Origin: Plantago major
Lineage: Eukaryota > Streptophyta > Magnoliopsida > Lamiales > Plantaginaceae
DNA: 64,000 nt
NCBI GenBank assembly: GCA_026545765.1
Contig: CM048840.1
Location: 1,261,265 to 1,325,264 of the forward strand
Direction: 5' to 3'
Shown here: in pieces, positions 12,501 to 24,424 of the stretch
Layout of the letters: the number at the start of each line of letters is the position of its first letter
Position numbering within the stretch: the stretch's first letter is position 1
The notes under the pieces: generated by a model
Seen by the model: the letters and a program-made list of their open reading frames with translations, nothing else
Told to the model about the DNA's origin: nothing
Database searches by the model: none
Translations under genes and position numbers: made by a program

Positions 12501-15099
12501 TGCAAGAACATTTTTTCTGGTGTCAATAGCACGAAAAATTCAAACATCCTATAATCAGTTTTGGGGGAAATGAAACATGCAATGGAAGATGACCAGATCA
12601 ACTTTGTCGAATCTATTAATCAAGTATAAGTTCTTAGCATGTCAGCCTTGGCACAATGGTTTATTGTTCCACGGATAATAAGTAAGTCAGGGAGTTGCGT
12701 TGTGAAACAGCCTGTTCGCAGAAACGCTCCACATAGTGGCAGATCAGAGGGCTTAGTGCATGGGGTTTGCACCTTTTCTTTATAAGGAAAAAAAAGCGTA
12801 GGAAAGCCCTTAGTAGTTTATTACCCAGAACATATAAATAGACATATGACGCAAAACGCTGTCAAGGAAAGACTGTGTTATATTTTTAGGATAGCTTAAA
12901 CCCTTAGAATCCAATCTTCAATCCTCATCAATTATTATAGTGAATTCCTCTGAACATTAGAAAAAACAACAGCAATACCTACACAAGCGTTTGGCACATT
13001 CCCATAAACTAGCGTGATTCATTTTTCCTAATGGTTTTGGGAAAACAGTTTGTATATAACACTTGGTCATTATATATTGAAATTAAATCAACAATCAATC
13101 AGATTCAGATGACAGCCCCAGACAAAATGCAAGGTGAATGCCATGCATGACATCATTCTAATTTACCTTCCAGCCAGAAACGGATAGCCTTTGGGATGCC
13201 CTTCAGGAGGCTGTCCTTGCAACCCAGCAACCAAAATGCTCATCTTCTTGACAAGTTCAGTGTTTTCACCGTAACTTTCATAGAATCTTCCCCATCTGGG
13301 GTCTGTTCCAACCTGAGAATGTTATCTTCAAGAATTAGCATAATATCGACCATCAGTATCAATTAACCATTCTAACATCCCATCAAAGGTTTGTTGGCAG
13401 TGTAAGGAAATCAAAACTCCCGGATTATGCTGGATGATTAACTTGCTGATGAGTGCATGTAACTTACAGCAATACATGGGGCGAAGGCATACTGAGCACC
13501 AGTAGCCCGAGTTTCCAATGCAGTTACTTCTCCAATCCTCCTAACCAAATCAGGGTCTCTGCAGTTTCGTAAGTGTTTGTCAGTCATTACAATTTTCTTT
13601 TTAAAAAAAATCATCAGTACATCCCATGGGCACTATAATTTATCCCTCGAAGGTCATATCATTTTAAAAAAATGACATCAATCCATTATTCTCACTACTT
13701 TCACCTTATACTTTGACCACATACTAAAAATCCACTTTATACCCATTAATTCTACCTTATACCTTAATAATGTCCATGCCCAAAATTTGGTCTTGGACAG
13801 AGGGTGTAAGAATCATAGAACTTCATCACTTCGCCTCCATAAGGTCTGAGTGTGAAGAACACTGGAAGTAAATCAAATAATTGGGGATATCAAGTTATCG
13901 ACACTTCTTAAAATGTATTTTGATAGAACATGAACAAACTATTAATTTGCAACAATCATATAGGAAGACTTTATTTAGTTAAATCAGATACTTGCAAACT
14001 TTGCAGAATATGATCTGATTCTTACCAGTTGGAAGCAAAAAATCTCTCAGGTGCAAATATTATCCTAGATATGGATGCAGAGTTCGTTAAAATTTTTGAT
14101 TCACTGGATTTCCATAATTTGCTCCTGATACACTGAATTATGTTCATCAACAGCACCCTGACACATTTGGTTGGATGACAAATTTGCAGAATATAAAATG
14201 CCTCTATAAAGCAGAATTCACAAGAATCACTTTTAAATACTATCTGTATTTAACTACTAATTGTACACGTAGTCTAAGGCAACCCAGATGTCATTAATTC
14301 TATCCCATTTTACATCACATTCGTAACAAAGCTATCAAAGGTACATTATCCCTTGCTCCTTTCATAGTATTTGAATTCATGGTAATGCCAAGTAATTTAA
14401 ACATGACCTCACCTCGTGGCACCGAGGCCAATGTTATGCGGAAAGATGGTGGTTCCATGAACATTATTATTTCCATGGACAGCATCCGTTCCGTAAATCA
14501 TCGGAATCCCAAGCCTAGTCTCCATCGCACCTTGCTGCAAACCGTCGATCATATCAGCCCAATCGGATGACCTCGCATTTTCAATCGGCTTGCTTCCTCC
14601 TCCACTCAACACACTACCTACATTTTAATCAATCACAAACGAGTTCCAAAATCAATAAGTGCTACTTTTTCATCAATCACAACCATAATCCAAAATCAGT
14701 AAGTGCTACATTTTCATCAATCACAGATAAGTTCCAAAATCAGTAAGTGCTACATTTTCATCAATCACAAACAAGTTTCAAAATCAATTAGGCTACATTT
14801 TCATCAACCACAAGCATAATCCAAAATCAACACGTGCTACATTTTCATCAACCACAAGCATAATCCAAAATCGATAAGTGCTATTTAAGCATAATCCAAA
14901 TCAACAAGCAAAATAAGACAAGTGAAGAGTGAGCAAGTGATCGGAAACCTATAAAGCGGTCTCTGAGAACGGAAGGAGAAGCGACGCTACGCTCGATCTG
15001 AGTCATCTGACCAATCTTCTCGGCGACAGTCATGCGGGAGAGAAGGTCCTTGACTCGAGCTTCGACAGGTGCATTGCGGTCTTTGTAGATGCAATCCAT
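9576..15099 (-). CDS. GH3 beta-glucosidase/beta-D-glucan exohydrolase-like, copy A
   Basis: Retaining glycoside hydrolase family 3 enzyme expected to remove glucose from non-reducing ends of beta-glucans or glucosides. Nine coding exons on the minus strand, all GT-AG: 15099-14949, 14617-14413, 13558-13468, 13312-13167, 12516-12273, 11472-11368, 11277-11092, 10582-10381, 10045-9576. They total 1800 nt (599 aa) with no stop. Active-site residues fall at the barley ExoI positions: D95 (YGTDAVHG), KH in AKHFVGDGG, nucleophile D285 with W286 (ISDWEA), W434 (TITWEG) and acid/base E491 (GEAPYVE). The protein starts [11 protein letters not shown] and shows no signal peptide. This resembles the Arabidopsis At3g47000-type clade and suggests a cytosolic or unconventional location. 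A near-identical paralog lies 3.9 kb away. The true substrate is not known. Confidence 0.95.
12641..12785 (+). mobile_element. tRNA-derived SINE in GH3-A intron 4
   Basis: The left part resembles a tRNA pol III promoter with an A-box-like TGGCACAATGG at 12649-12659, followed by the plant SINE core GAAACAGCCTGTTCGCAG. This matches the layout of AU-like plant SINEs (GGAAACAGCCTCTTGCAG type). A copy lies at the equivalent intron position in GH3-B, so it predates the duplication. The B box is degenerate, so the element is probably inactive. Confidence 0.6.
14640..14885 (+). repeat. About 44-bp minisatellite in GH3-A intron 1
   Basis: Five to six imperfect direct copies of a unit containing GTGCTACATTTTCATCAATC and CCAAAATC. 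A homologous array lies in GH3-B intron 1, so the array existed before the duplication. Copies differ by a few bases and small indels. Confidence 0.8.
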
Positions 15100-15755
15100 A
15101 CCTTGCTTGATTGAAGGATAATGTAATTCTCAGCTTCCAGATGACTCAGTGAGTCGGTCGGTTTCTGACTGAGTTACGGTGGAGTAGTGTGGTTGTTGAG
15201 ACTTGAGAATAGTAGTCACTATGGTGGAAGATGGAAATTATTAGTCAGATTGCCAGCCAGGTAGTATTATTATAATTTATAACCAAAAATATTACTCCAT
15301 TGTATAATGATTGCTCAAGATAGAGATAAGATTTGATAATTACAGGTATAGTCCCACCTAACTGCAACTGGTCTCATTCTAATTTCTATTATCAACCTCT
15401 ATATCTTCCCAACTATTAACTGGTGACATATATCGATCAAAAGAACACAAGTATATATATTCCATATATATGATGTACCTAAAACTGCAAATTCATATTG
15501 GGCAAGAAAGACTGGTCAGAACTTACAAGTTTGGAGAACTTGAACGAGCTAGCTAGGTATGCAAATTTACTATATATGTGCTGTGTTATGACTATTTAAG
15601 TTGTATCCTTTCTCCTTTAATGTCGCTGTTCGCATGCCTGAAGTTTTTTCTTATGCTACTCCATTGATAGATACAGTGAGTATCTACCAGAATTTACCAG
15701 ACAAGTGTGCAATAAACAAAAGCATTCACAAAGTGATGATACTCAGATACCCTTA
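15100..15755. other. 5' flank of GH3-A and remnant spacer
   Basis: Promoter-side flank of GH3-A. The last part (about 15560-15750) aligns with unit B sequence on both sides of the copia insertion (27050-27144 and 40801-40825) and of the TRIM mosaic (41510-41545). It therefore preserves the empty target sites of those elements. Confidence 0.65.
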
Positions 15756-16183
15756 GACCATGTCCAATAGGTCATGGACACGACCATGAATAGTAATGAT
15801 TTAATTTAACGACGCAATACTTCCAGAAAAAATCATATCCAAATTTGACGACGGCCATGAATATTGTTTTTTTTTTAGTAATTTTTTAAACTTGTTTACA
15901 TATTATAAGAGTGTTTAGAAGTTGAAATTAATCAAATTGCATTCTTAAAACTCGTTTTATAATTTATTGAGATTGAATCAGAGTGAGAGAAATTCGAAAA
16001 AAATCTAGTAAAAGATATCAATCATGACATTGAAATATTGTTGTCTGCTCTTTATAGGGTAGGTACCATTGGATACCTGACATTGCAGCATAGAACCTCA
16101 TTCAAAGAATTGAATTCCAATTTGAATCTCAATTTCATCTGCATTTGAGTCTCAATTCCAACATGAATTTGGACTCGTTTCAC

Positions 16184-16190
16184 TATAAAT
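16184..16190 (+). promoter_or_regulatory. TATA box for the Harbinger accessory ORF
   Basis: TATAAAT lies 81-87 bp upstream of the ATG at 16271, inside CACTATAAATACATCAC. This spacing suits a plant core promoter with transcription starting near 16215. Predicted from sequence only. Confidence 0.5.
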
Positions 16191-16270
16191 ACATCACACT
16201 TATTCTTCCAAACCTCACACTCTAAAACTCAATCTCAGATCAAATATCCAACTCAAACACTCTTTGTAAG

Positions 16271-16855
16271 ATGTCTTCCAGTTGGTCGTGGAGGCCGGTG
16301 ATCCCTGATGCACAAATCTGGACGGAGGCCCAAGAGAATGTTGCTCGAACCTATCAAGACTTCCTGCTCTACGACCAGAAGATGACCAAGGAAAGTGTGA
16401 TCTTCATGGTTCACAGTCTGTTGAAGTGTGCCGAGCTAGGGATGTGGTGTTATCCTCACAAGCAGGAGCAAGCCCTACAGGTGGTGCAGAACCAACTTGG
16501 GGAGCAAGGTGCCTACTATGCGTTGGCAAACATGAAGGATGAAGTGGAGAAAATGTATACACGGTTCTTTTGCTACGGCAGGATCCTCACTTGGGACGAA
16601 GAGAGTGGTATTCGTGGTAGAATTAGCTTCAGTGGTGGTAGGAATCGATGCAACTTAAAGGCTTGGGCAGAGATCCGAGGGTATGACTGTCACGCTATCT
16701 GGTACTATGTTGTTGATGAACCACTATGGCCTCAACTCCAGCTTGTGTTCAAGAAATGTAAGTGTGTGGATCCGATGAAAGATGCAACTCCTGGCCCCCC
16801 ACCCGTGTTCAAAGACATTCCAATGCAAGGTGAGGGGTTCTCCCGCAGGGGGTAA
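16271..16855 (+). CDS. Intact 194-aa ORF of unknown family carried by a Harbinger element
   Basis: I do not recognise this protein. It starts MSSSWSWRPV and ends EGFSRRG. It is aromatic- and Trp-rich (WSW, MWCYPH, WYYVVDEPLW), has cysteines in two pairs (CGR-type spacing absent, FKKCKCVD at about 163-170), and has no signal peptide or membrane segment. It sits where PIF/Harbinger elements normally encode the Myb/SANT-like ORF1 partner of the transposase, but I see no three-helix Myb signature. A TATA box lies about 85 bp upstream and AT-rich 3' sequence follows. The ORF is open while the neighbouring transposase has three stops. It may be a divergent ORF1, a captured host exon, or an ORF that is open by chance and recency. 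Confidence 0.6.
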   Translation: MSSSWSWRPVIPDAQIWTEAQENVARTYQDFLLYDQKMTKESVIFMVHSLLKCAELGMWCYPHKQEQALQVVQNQLGEQGAYYALANMKDEVEKMYTRFFCYGRILTWDEESGIRGRISFSGGRNRCNLKAWAEIRGYDCHAIWYYVVDEPLWPQLQLVFKKCKCVDPMKDATPGPPPVFKDIPMQGEGFSRRG

Positions 16856-17089
16856 TTGAGCAACATAAATCGTTAGGTTTTATTTTATGTTGTATATTGT
16901 TATTCTATGTTGTAATGTCTAATTTCTAATCAAATGAAAGGGGTGACTATTCGTATTATGAAGAAGGTTCATTGAAATCAACTCAGAAAGAACAATACAT
17001 CAAATATTACAGTGCAAACCCTAGGAAATAAACCAACAGCACACATACATATAAATGAAATAAACAACAACACAACTCAGAGAGAACAA

Positions 17090-18455
17090 CTACTCAACGT
17101 TGAAAGACCAAACATGGTTGACCATGTCGTCTTGAAGCTGTAGATGGGTCTCTCGAATTTCTAGGTCAGCCCTTTTCGCCAAATAGCCCTCCATTTGATT
17201 GATCACGGAATCCCTGCGTTCAAAGACATTATCATCTTCGTTGTAGATGCCTAATTCTACAACATCTTCTTCTAATTCAGCTATGACGTCGTTGTAGTTG
17301 CGATATAAGTGCCGCTCATCCTTCACTATCATATTGTGCAAACAAATGCAACAGTTCATGATCCTAGCAATGTCTCGTCGGTTATGGGCCAATGCTGGAT
17401 CTTTAATCACTTTGAAACGTGATTGGAGAACTCCAAAAGCACGTTCGACATCTTTCCGTCACGCCTCTTGCCGCATTGCAAACTTAGCCTGTTTTGGATT
17501 GATAGGACCTTTAATTGACTTCACAAATGTTGCCCACTTCGGATATATGCCGTCCGTTAGATAGTACCCCATGTTGTATTGATTCCCATTCACTTCGAAG
17601 TTAACAGCAGGAGCTTCTCCCCTTAGTAATTCGTCGAATATCGGTGACCTTTCCACCACGGTGAGATCATTCAACTTCCCTGAAACACCAAAGAAAGAAT
17701 GTCAAATCCAAGTATCTTGGGATGCAACCGCTTCCAAAACAAGTGTGGCTTTCTTGTTTTTTCCTTGGAACTGCCCCTTTCAAGCCGATGGACAGTTCTT
17801 CCATTGCCAGTGCATGGAAGCGATACTCCCAAGCATGCCGGGAAAACCTCTTGCCGTGTTCACCTTGAGTAACTGACGTACATCCTCCTCATTGGCCCTC
17901 CTCATATATGTTGGACCAAAAACGGCAACAACACCATCACAAAAAGCCTTTAATGCGTCTTGACCAGTCGTTTCACTCACTTGAGTGTATTCGTCGACCA
18001 TGTCTACACATACACCATATGCAAGTTGTCGGATGGCAGATGTGCATTTCTGTTTTGTCGTAAAACCCAACCTCCCAGTTGCATCCGGACGTTGTTGAAA
18101 ATATGGATCGTGTTGCTCTAAAGTTTCGACGATCCGAAGAAACAATGGCCTTGCCATCCTAAATCGACGTCGGAACTTGATCGCGCCCCATGTTGGACGT
18201 TCAACAAAGTAATCATTCTCGAGGTGAGCAGAAAATTCTTCCCTCTTCCGATCAATGTATTCACGCGTATACCCCGACCTCCTTCGTGGATTTTGTTGCT
18301 CGCAGTGGCTGATTATATGAGGAGTGGCTTGAATAAGTAGTTTGGTAGCACGGGTATAGTAATCAGTTTGTGTGCTTGAAGAGGAAGAAGAGTAATCAGT
18401 ATGAACTCTAAACTCATCATCATCGGAACTAGATGATAAGTTGTTGATGAGTGAT
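17090..18455 (-). pseudogene. PIF/Harbinger transposase (HARBI1/DDE_Tnp_4 type), broken
   Basis: Reading on the minus strand, one frame runs collinear with plant Harbinger nucleases. It has an acidic Ser-rich N-terminus (about 18450-18370), then RPTWGAIKFRRRF, MARPLFLRIVETLEQ, the block around RGFPGMLGSIASMHW (normally IDCMHW, so the first catalytic D is changed), NQYNMGYYLTDGIYPKWATF with the second D, and DVERAFGVLQSRF with the E. Three in-frame TGA stops interrupt it: after NCPSA at about 17780 (Trp lost), after ASQDTWI at about 17690 (Trp lost) and after RQEA at about 17459. No convincing in-frame ATG remains at the N-terminus. It cannot make an active transposase. Confidence 0.9.
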
Positions 18456-18729
18456 TAATTGAAGCATGATGTGTTTGAGTTGTAGACGTTTTGAGTTTAA
18501 GAAGTGGAAGATGAGAGAAAATTGAGGTGGTGAAATGAGATGAAAATGGGTTGTATTTATAGATCTCGAACAAATATAGTCGTTGGTGTATTTTTTTATT
18601 TAATATTACTTTATAAATTAATTTAAAAAAATCAAAAAAAAAATTTAAAAAATTAAAAAAAGGGGGGCCCAGCCCCACGACTGATCTTGGAGGCAGCCGT
18701 GCCCACGGCCGGCTCCAAGACCACTCTTA

Positions 18730-18854
18730 TGGCGTCGTCATGCTCATCACCGTAAGTTTAAGAGTTGTCATCTGTTGCGATTGTTGGCTTATAATGGAGG
18801 ATGTCCTCGGATACTTAAATAGGACAATGTCATGCCCATAGTAAAGATTCCATT
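18730..18854 (-). pseudogene. 3' fragment of endo-beta-mannanase gene
   Basis: About 125 bp aligning with the end of the last exon of the intact mannanase (about 41774-41920), including the stretch around GAGTTGTCATCTG and GGACAATGTCAT. It has no start, no upstream exons and no catalytic residues. It ends abruptly at the duplication junction (about 18855), where GH3-B 3' flank begins, and its other side is interrupted by the Harbinger element. It is a breakpoint remnant and not a retrocopy. Confidence 0.85.
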
Positions 18855-19044
18855 CATTAGAAGCTATTGCTCTGCTAATTTAAGTTTGGCAGCACAAATA
18901 GCATGGACCAGGTTGTAGTAATAGCCATCTGATAACAAGTGCTACATTCCAAAAAGACATTATGCTTGATTGAGACCGAATGAGTTTTATATTACACACA
19001 ACAACATAATTACTGAATAAGATATGAGCTCTTTGTTCTCTATG

Positions 19045-22000
19045 TTAATATGTCAACCCGAAGTCATATGGAAATAGAGGATCTGAATTCCCTTTAGCAT
19101 GAAATGGGAGTTGATCGACAGACTTAAACCATGTCACGCTCAGCCGGCCATGGAATGGGAAGTCTCCAAAAATAACATCGGTGATTCCATTGCCTTCGGT
19201 TCCAGGCAACCAAGCTGCTACGAGGGCCTCGGTTTTTTCCAACAGTGTGGGCTCTAAGACCATAGGTCTTCCACTAACTAGAATTACCAGAGTCGGAACT
19301 TTCTCGGCAACTAGGGTTGCCAGTTCAGTTCCATTGAAAGGGATTTTAAGTTCAGGGTCATCGCCACCTGTTTCGGCATATGGAGCTTCACCAATAGCTA
19401 CAATAGCATAGGAGAAATCTTGACCTGAGAATGTTTCAGGCGTAGGATTTGGTTCAAACACCACTTCTGTGCTGTCACCCACTGCTACTTTTACCGCGTC
19501 CAAGATAGTTGTTCCTGGAGAAAACGGTTCATTAATTTATGAAAGAATTATTACTTCTTCAAAACAAAAGTTTCCACCTTGATATCGAACATATTCTCAT
19601 TGTCTAAAGCTACAGCAATGAAATCAAGCTAGCTAGTGAAATGGTGGGCATTTGCAAAAATTGCTAAAAAGTATTCTAAAAAGAAAAGAAAAGAACAATT
19701 AGAGCTCCATGGGACTGCTAGCTAGAAGAGCATGGTTTCACATATGGAAAGTGAATATAAACGAAATGATTGCCATCATGATGTAGAAAGTGAAAAAAAT
19801 AAATAGAGGCATACAATAACAGAAACCCTGTTAACTTGAAGTAACTTACCCTCCGTAATTCTGCCACCTTTTCCTTCAAATGTAATTGTCCACCCACCAC
19901 ATTGATATCCAAGATTATCAGCATGTGTACCGGCAACTAAAATTCGTCTGGCTTTTTTGTCTAGAGGCAGCAGAGGTCTAGTTGCATCCTTTCCATTCTT
20001 TAACAGAACCAAGGACTTGCGTACAGCTTTACGGGCTAATTCTCTGTGTGCCTAAATAGGAAAGGAAAAAAAAGAAAAAGAAAAAAGAAAGAAAGGAAAA
20101 AGGGAGCACATTAAACTATCATCTCAGGTTCTATATTACATAAGTATTACATCCAGGATCGTGAAAGCAGATAGGAAGACAACAAGTGCGAACTTTCAAT
20201 CGGAAAACTATGTTCCAGTGTACCCTGAAGCCATTCTGAAGTAAGTTGGACTAATTCTTGAAATCCACCTTATGGGGATAAAAGGAAGGCTCATCAAGCA
20301 AGCGAAAAACATTACATTCTTTTGAATTCAAAATATTGAGCAAGCTACATTATGCATGATTTGAAAATTTAGTTCATCTGGTCTAGTAACTGTGGTTTCA
20401 ATTTGAGAAGTTTTAGTGTGACCTGATTGCATCAAGAGTTTGACTATTCCAAATGTGCAATGAATCTGATGTTCTATATCCAATAAAAGATGCAGACCTA
20501 CATAAACAAAGGTGAAAGAACCATTGCTTGCTTTATTGAATAAATTGTGTGACAAAACCAAAAATAAAGTACCTTACAACCAACAACGTCTAGTAAAGAT
20601 CTGTCAGCCAGGGGAGGCTCCTCAAAAAGACCCGTGGCAAACTTGACTCTCAAGATACGGTCAACAGCATCATCAATCCTGGACATTGGTATCTCTCCTG
20701 ATTCGACCAGAGATTGAAGTTCCTCCAGAAATAATTCATATCTATATGGAACCATTACCTGCAAATGTGAACATTGTTTAGTTGAAGAAGGCCAAAACAA
20801 GAGCATATGTTGTGTCTGCTACATTGGTTTAAGTATGATTTTACCATATCAATTCCAGCATTAACAGTGATCTTAATGGCTTCACGATAATTTGAGCCAT
20901 AGGGAGAATAAAGCCGGTCTAGTGCCTCACAATCTGAAATCACAAAGCCCTGTCACAGACAATTTTTAGCGCTGGTACAAACTGTCAGACCATGCCATAA
21001 GTTTGTTTCTACAAGATGATCCGATCTCCACCCCATGAGCACAGAAAGGACAAAAAGAGAAACAAAAACCCACAAGCAATTTCAATGTATGAGCTTATGT
21101 CCCTCCTGGCAAAGCCTAACAGTTCAAAATACTATTGTTTCTTGTTAGTTCTTCACTGAGATAATTCAAGTTTGGATTTGATCAATATAAGCTACATAAT
21201 TGTGTGCGAGGGTCAGATCATCTGTTGCCTCAATCTCACAGGTCCCAGTTCACACTCTGCAATACTGATGGAATTTACTATATTTTTTTCCCTTTCTCCT
21301 GTGATCTTGAGAATATCAAATACTATTAGCTAACGTTCCTTTTATGATTTCAGTTTGATTTGTATGGAACGTACATATCAGACACTCCAATTTCATCTGT
21401 ACTGAATTACCGCCTACGCCCCATCTGAAGAAATTATATGGTAAGGTAGACGAGAAAAGTTCAACAATAGCACAAGTATTGACAAACAATAGGGACATGT
21501 TTTGACCATTTTTACTCCCTATTCATATAATTTTTATATTCAAATATTGCACAAGTATAATTTGGTTTATCTAGGCTAGCTGCCTTTTTGTCCCTGCATA
21601 TTTATGCGTACCAACATAAGAGCTTCAAGCTTAAGCACAAATATTTTAGATTGCTTATTTTGCATAACAATACACCAAAATTCACAGCTACATAAGATTT
21701 TCCAACTTGAACTTCCAATAATATTAATACCTTGAATCCCAGCTTATTCTTCAAAACTTCTGTTAAAAGATAGTCATGAGTGTGTAATCTTTTTCCATTC
21801 CAGCTAGAATAGGACGCCATCACAGTACAGACTCCCTGAGAAATACAATCAAGATATGCTGCCAAGTGAACTCTCTCCAGTTCATCATAAGGTATAACTG
21901 TATTCCCCTCGTTTATACCATTTACTGTGCCCCCATCTCCAACAAAATGCTTGGCCGATGAAAGAACATTTTTTCTGGTGTCAATAGTGCACAAAAAAAT

Positions 22001-24340
22001 CCAAACATCCTATAATCAGTTTTGGGGGAAATAAAACATACAATGGAACATGACCAGATTAACTTTGTCGAATCTATGAATCAACTATAAGTTCTTGTCA
22101 GCCTTGGCACAATGGTTTATTGTTCCACGGATAATCAGTAGGTCAGTGGGTCACATTCTGGAAACGGCCTGTTCGCAGAAACACCCCACATAGTGGTGGA
22201 GTGCTTAGTGCATGGGGTTTGCAACTTTCCTTTTATGGAATTAAAAAACACAGGAAAGCCATTAGTAGCTTTATTACCCAAAAACATACAAATAGACATA
22301 TGACGCAAAACACTGTCCAGGAAAGATGGTGTTATTTTTTTAGGATAGTTTAAATCCATAGTTACCGGTCTTTAATCCTCATCACTTACTATAATGAAAT
22401 TCCTAGAGAAAAAACTAGTATTTTTTTCTTAACATTAGGAAAGAAACACACCAATACCTACACAAGTGTTTGGCACACTCCGATAATGTAAACTAGTGTG
22501 ATTGGTTTTTCCTAATGGTTTGGGAAGAACAGTTTGTATATAACACTTGCTCATTGTTTACTGAAATTACATTGACAATCAACTGGATTCAGATGACAGC
22601 CCGAAACAAAATGCAAGATGAAAACATCATCTAATTTACCTTCCAGCCAGAAAGGGATAGCCTTTGGGATGCCCTTCAGGAGGCTGTCCTTGCAACCCAG
22701 TAACCAAAATGGTCATCTTCTTGACAAGCTCAGTGTTTTCACCGTAACTTTCATAGAATCTTCCCCATCTGGGGTCTTTTCCAACCTGAGAATGTTTTCT
22801 TCAAGAGTTAGAATAATAGTGACCATCAGTATCTATCAACCATTTGTAGGCAGTGTAAGGAAACCAAAACTCCAGTTTTATGCTGGATGATTAACTTGCT
22901 GATGAGTGCACATAACCTACAGCAATACATGGGGCGAAGGCATACTGAGCACCGGCAGCCCGAGTTTCCAATGCAGTTACTTCTCCAATCTTCCTAACCA
23001 GATCAGGGTCTCTGCAGTTTCGTAAGTGATTGTTTATTATTACGATTTTCTTTTTTAAAAGAAAATCATCACAATACAAACGTTCCGTTTTAGCATATTG
23101 TACAATTTGAGGCACTAATGATTATCTCTCGAAATTCATACCATTTCAGAGAATGCCATTGCCATGAATCCTGTATTCTCACTACTTTAACATTATACAA
23201 AAACCACATACTAAGATCCATTTTATTCCCACTAATTCTACCTCATACCCGAATAATTATGAGTGCAAAGAACACAGGAAGTAAATCAAATAACTCGGGA
23301 TATCAAGTTCAACACTTCTTATATTTTGATAGAACATGAACATACTTCTAATTAGAGATAATCTTATTGGAGTACCTTATTTAGTTCAATCAGATACTTG
23401 CAAACTTGCAGAATATGATCTTATTTTTACCAATTGAAAGCAAAATGTCTCAAGTCTATCAGGTGCAATTATTTTCCTAGATATTGATGCAGAGTTCCTT
23501 AAAGTTCTTGATTCACTGGATTTCGATAATCTGTTCCAGATCCACTGAATAATTGTATTTTCATCAACAGAACCCCAACACATTTGGTTGGATGACAAAT
23601 TTGCGGAATATACTATGCGTCTATAAAGCGGAGTTCATGAATATCAGTTGTATACTATCTGTATTTATTCTATCCCATTTTACATCACATTCCTAACTAA
23701 GCTCTTAAAGGTACATTATCCTGTACTCTTTTAATGGTATTAAAATTCGTTATAAGAACATCGTTGTAAACTTAAGGGCTAATTCCACAAATGATACTAA
23801 ATTATTTAGGTTGTGCCACAAATGATACTCACATTTTATTTTACCCACTACAAGTACTCAACTATTAATTTAGTGCCACAAATGGTACTATGCCCGGATT
23901 GCTTACCGGAATGTGAGGGTATTTTAGTACTTCACCATGTACGTGCCAAAATTGTAAATAAAAACAAAATCCAAACAAAATGAAACATCCCCAAGTAAAA
24001 TACTTCAAGCTTTTCAGCATACAACAAGTGATAAACTTGTTCCTCTGTTGCTCTCAAGGCCCTGGTACTGTCTTCTTCAGCTAAGTTGCCATGGAAAAAG
24101 CGGTTGGGCGACCATATTTGAGTCTACCGACTCATATCATGTTGCAATTTTGGATGAATTTTCAAGCATCTTAGTTTTTTTTTTGTTTTTTTTAATTTCA
24201 TGTATACTCCCAAGACTTGGTAAAAAAAAAAGCTAGCTCATTATCTCAAGCATGATAGTGAAGGCACATATATTAACAATTACATTGCCTTATTTTCATT
24301 TGTTAATGATTGTAATAAAAGTGCACTGTTACTGGGATTA

Positions 24341-24424
<84 letters not shown>

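Larger units (their letters stand above)
15756..18726. mobile_element. PIF/Harbinger DNA transposon, full length, transposase dead
   Basis: A 2971-bp element flanked by the trinucleotide TTA at 15753-15755 and 18727-18729, the usual PIF/Harbinger target duplication. The termini are imperfect inverted repeats that differ mainly by C/T and G/A changes, for example GTCATGGACACGACC near 15770 against GCCGTGGGCACGGCT on the complement near 18700. Two genes are carried: a 194-codon ORF on plus and a HARBI1-type transposase pseudogene on minus, convergently arranged. The insertion lies in the stop-codon-side end of a mannanase fragment. The intact mannanase (near 41770) shows the unoccupied sequence ACCCTTATGGCG. 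Confidence 0.82.
9385..18854. repeat. Tandem segmental duplication, unit A
   Basis: Unit A carries GH3-A and its 5' flank (to about 15755), a Harbinger insertion (15756-18726), and a 3' fragment of the mannanase gene (18730-18854). It is homologous to unit B (18855-41920) in order and orientation. The left edge is where the 3' flanks of GH3-A and GH3-B start to match (TTAGAAGCT at 9385, repeated at 18856). Unit A has a loss of roughly 220 bp in the spacer before the mannanase fragment relative to unit B. Confidence 0.8.

Noticed and set aside
12641..12720. Possible tRNA gene in GH3-A intron 4
   Set aside because: A-box-like start but no cloverleaf or anticodon arm, and a SINE core follows. 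Called a SINE.
17298..17876. Plus-strand ORFs in the Harbinger element
   Set aside because: Antisense shadows of the transposase on minus.
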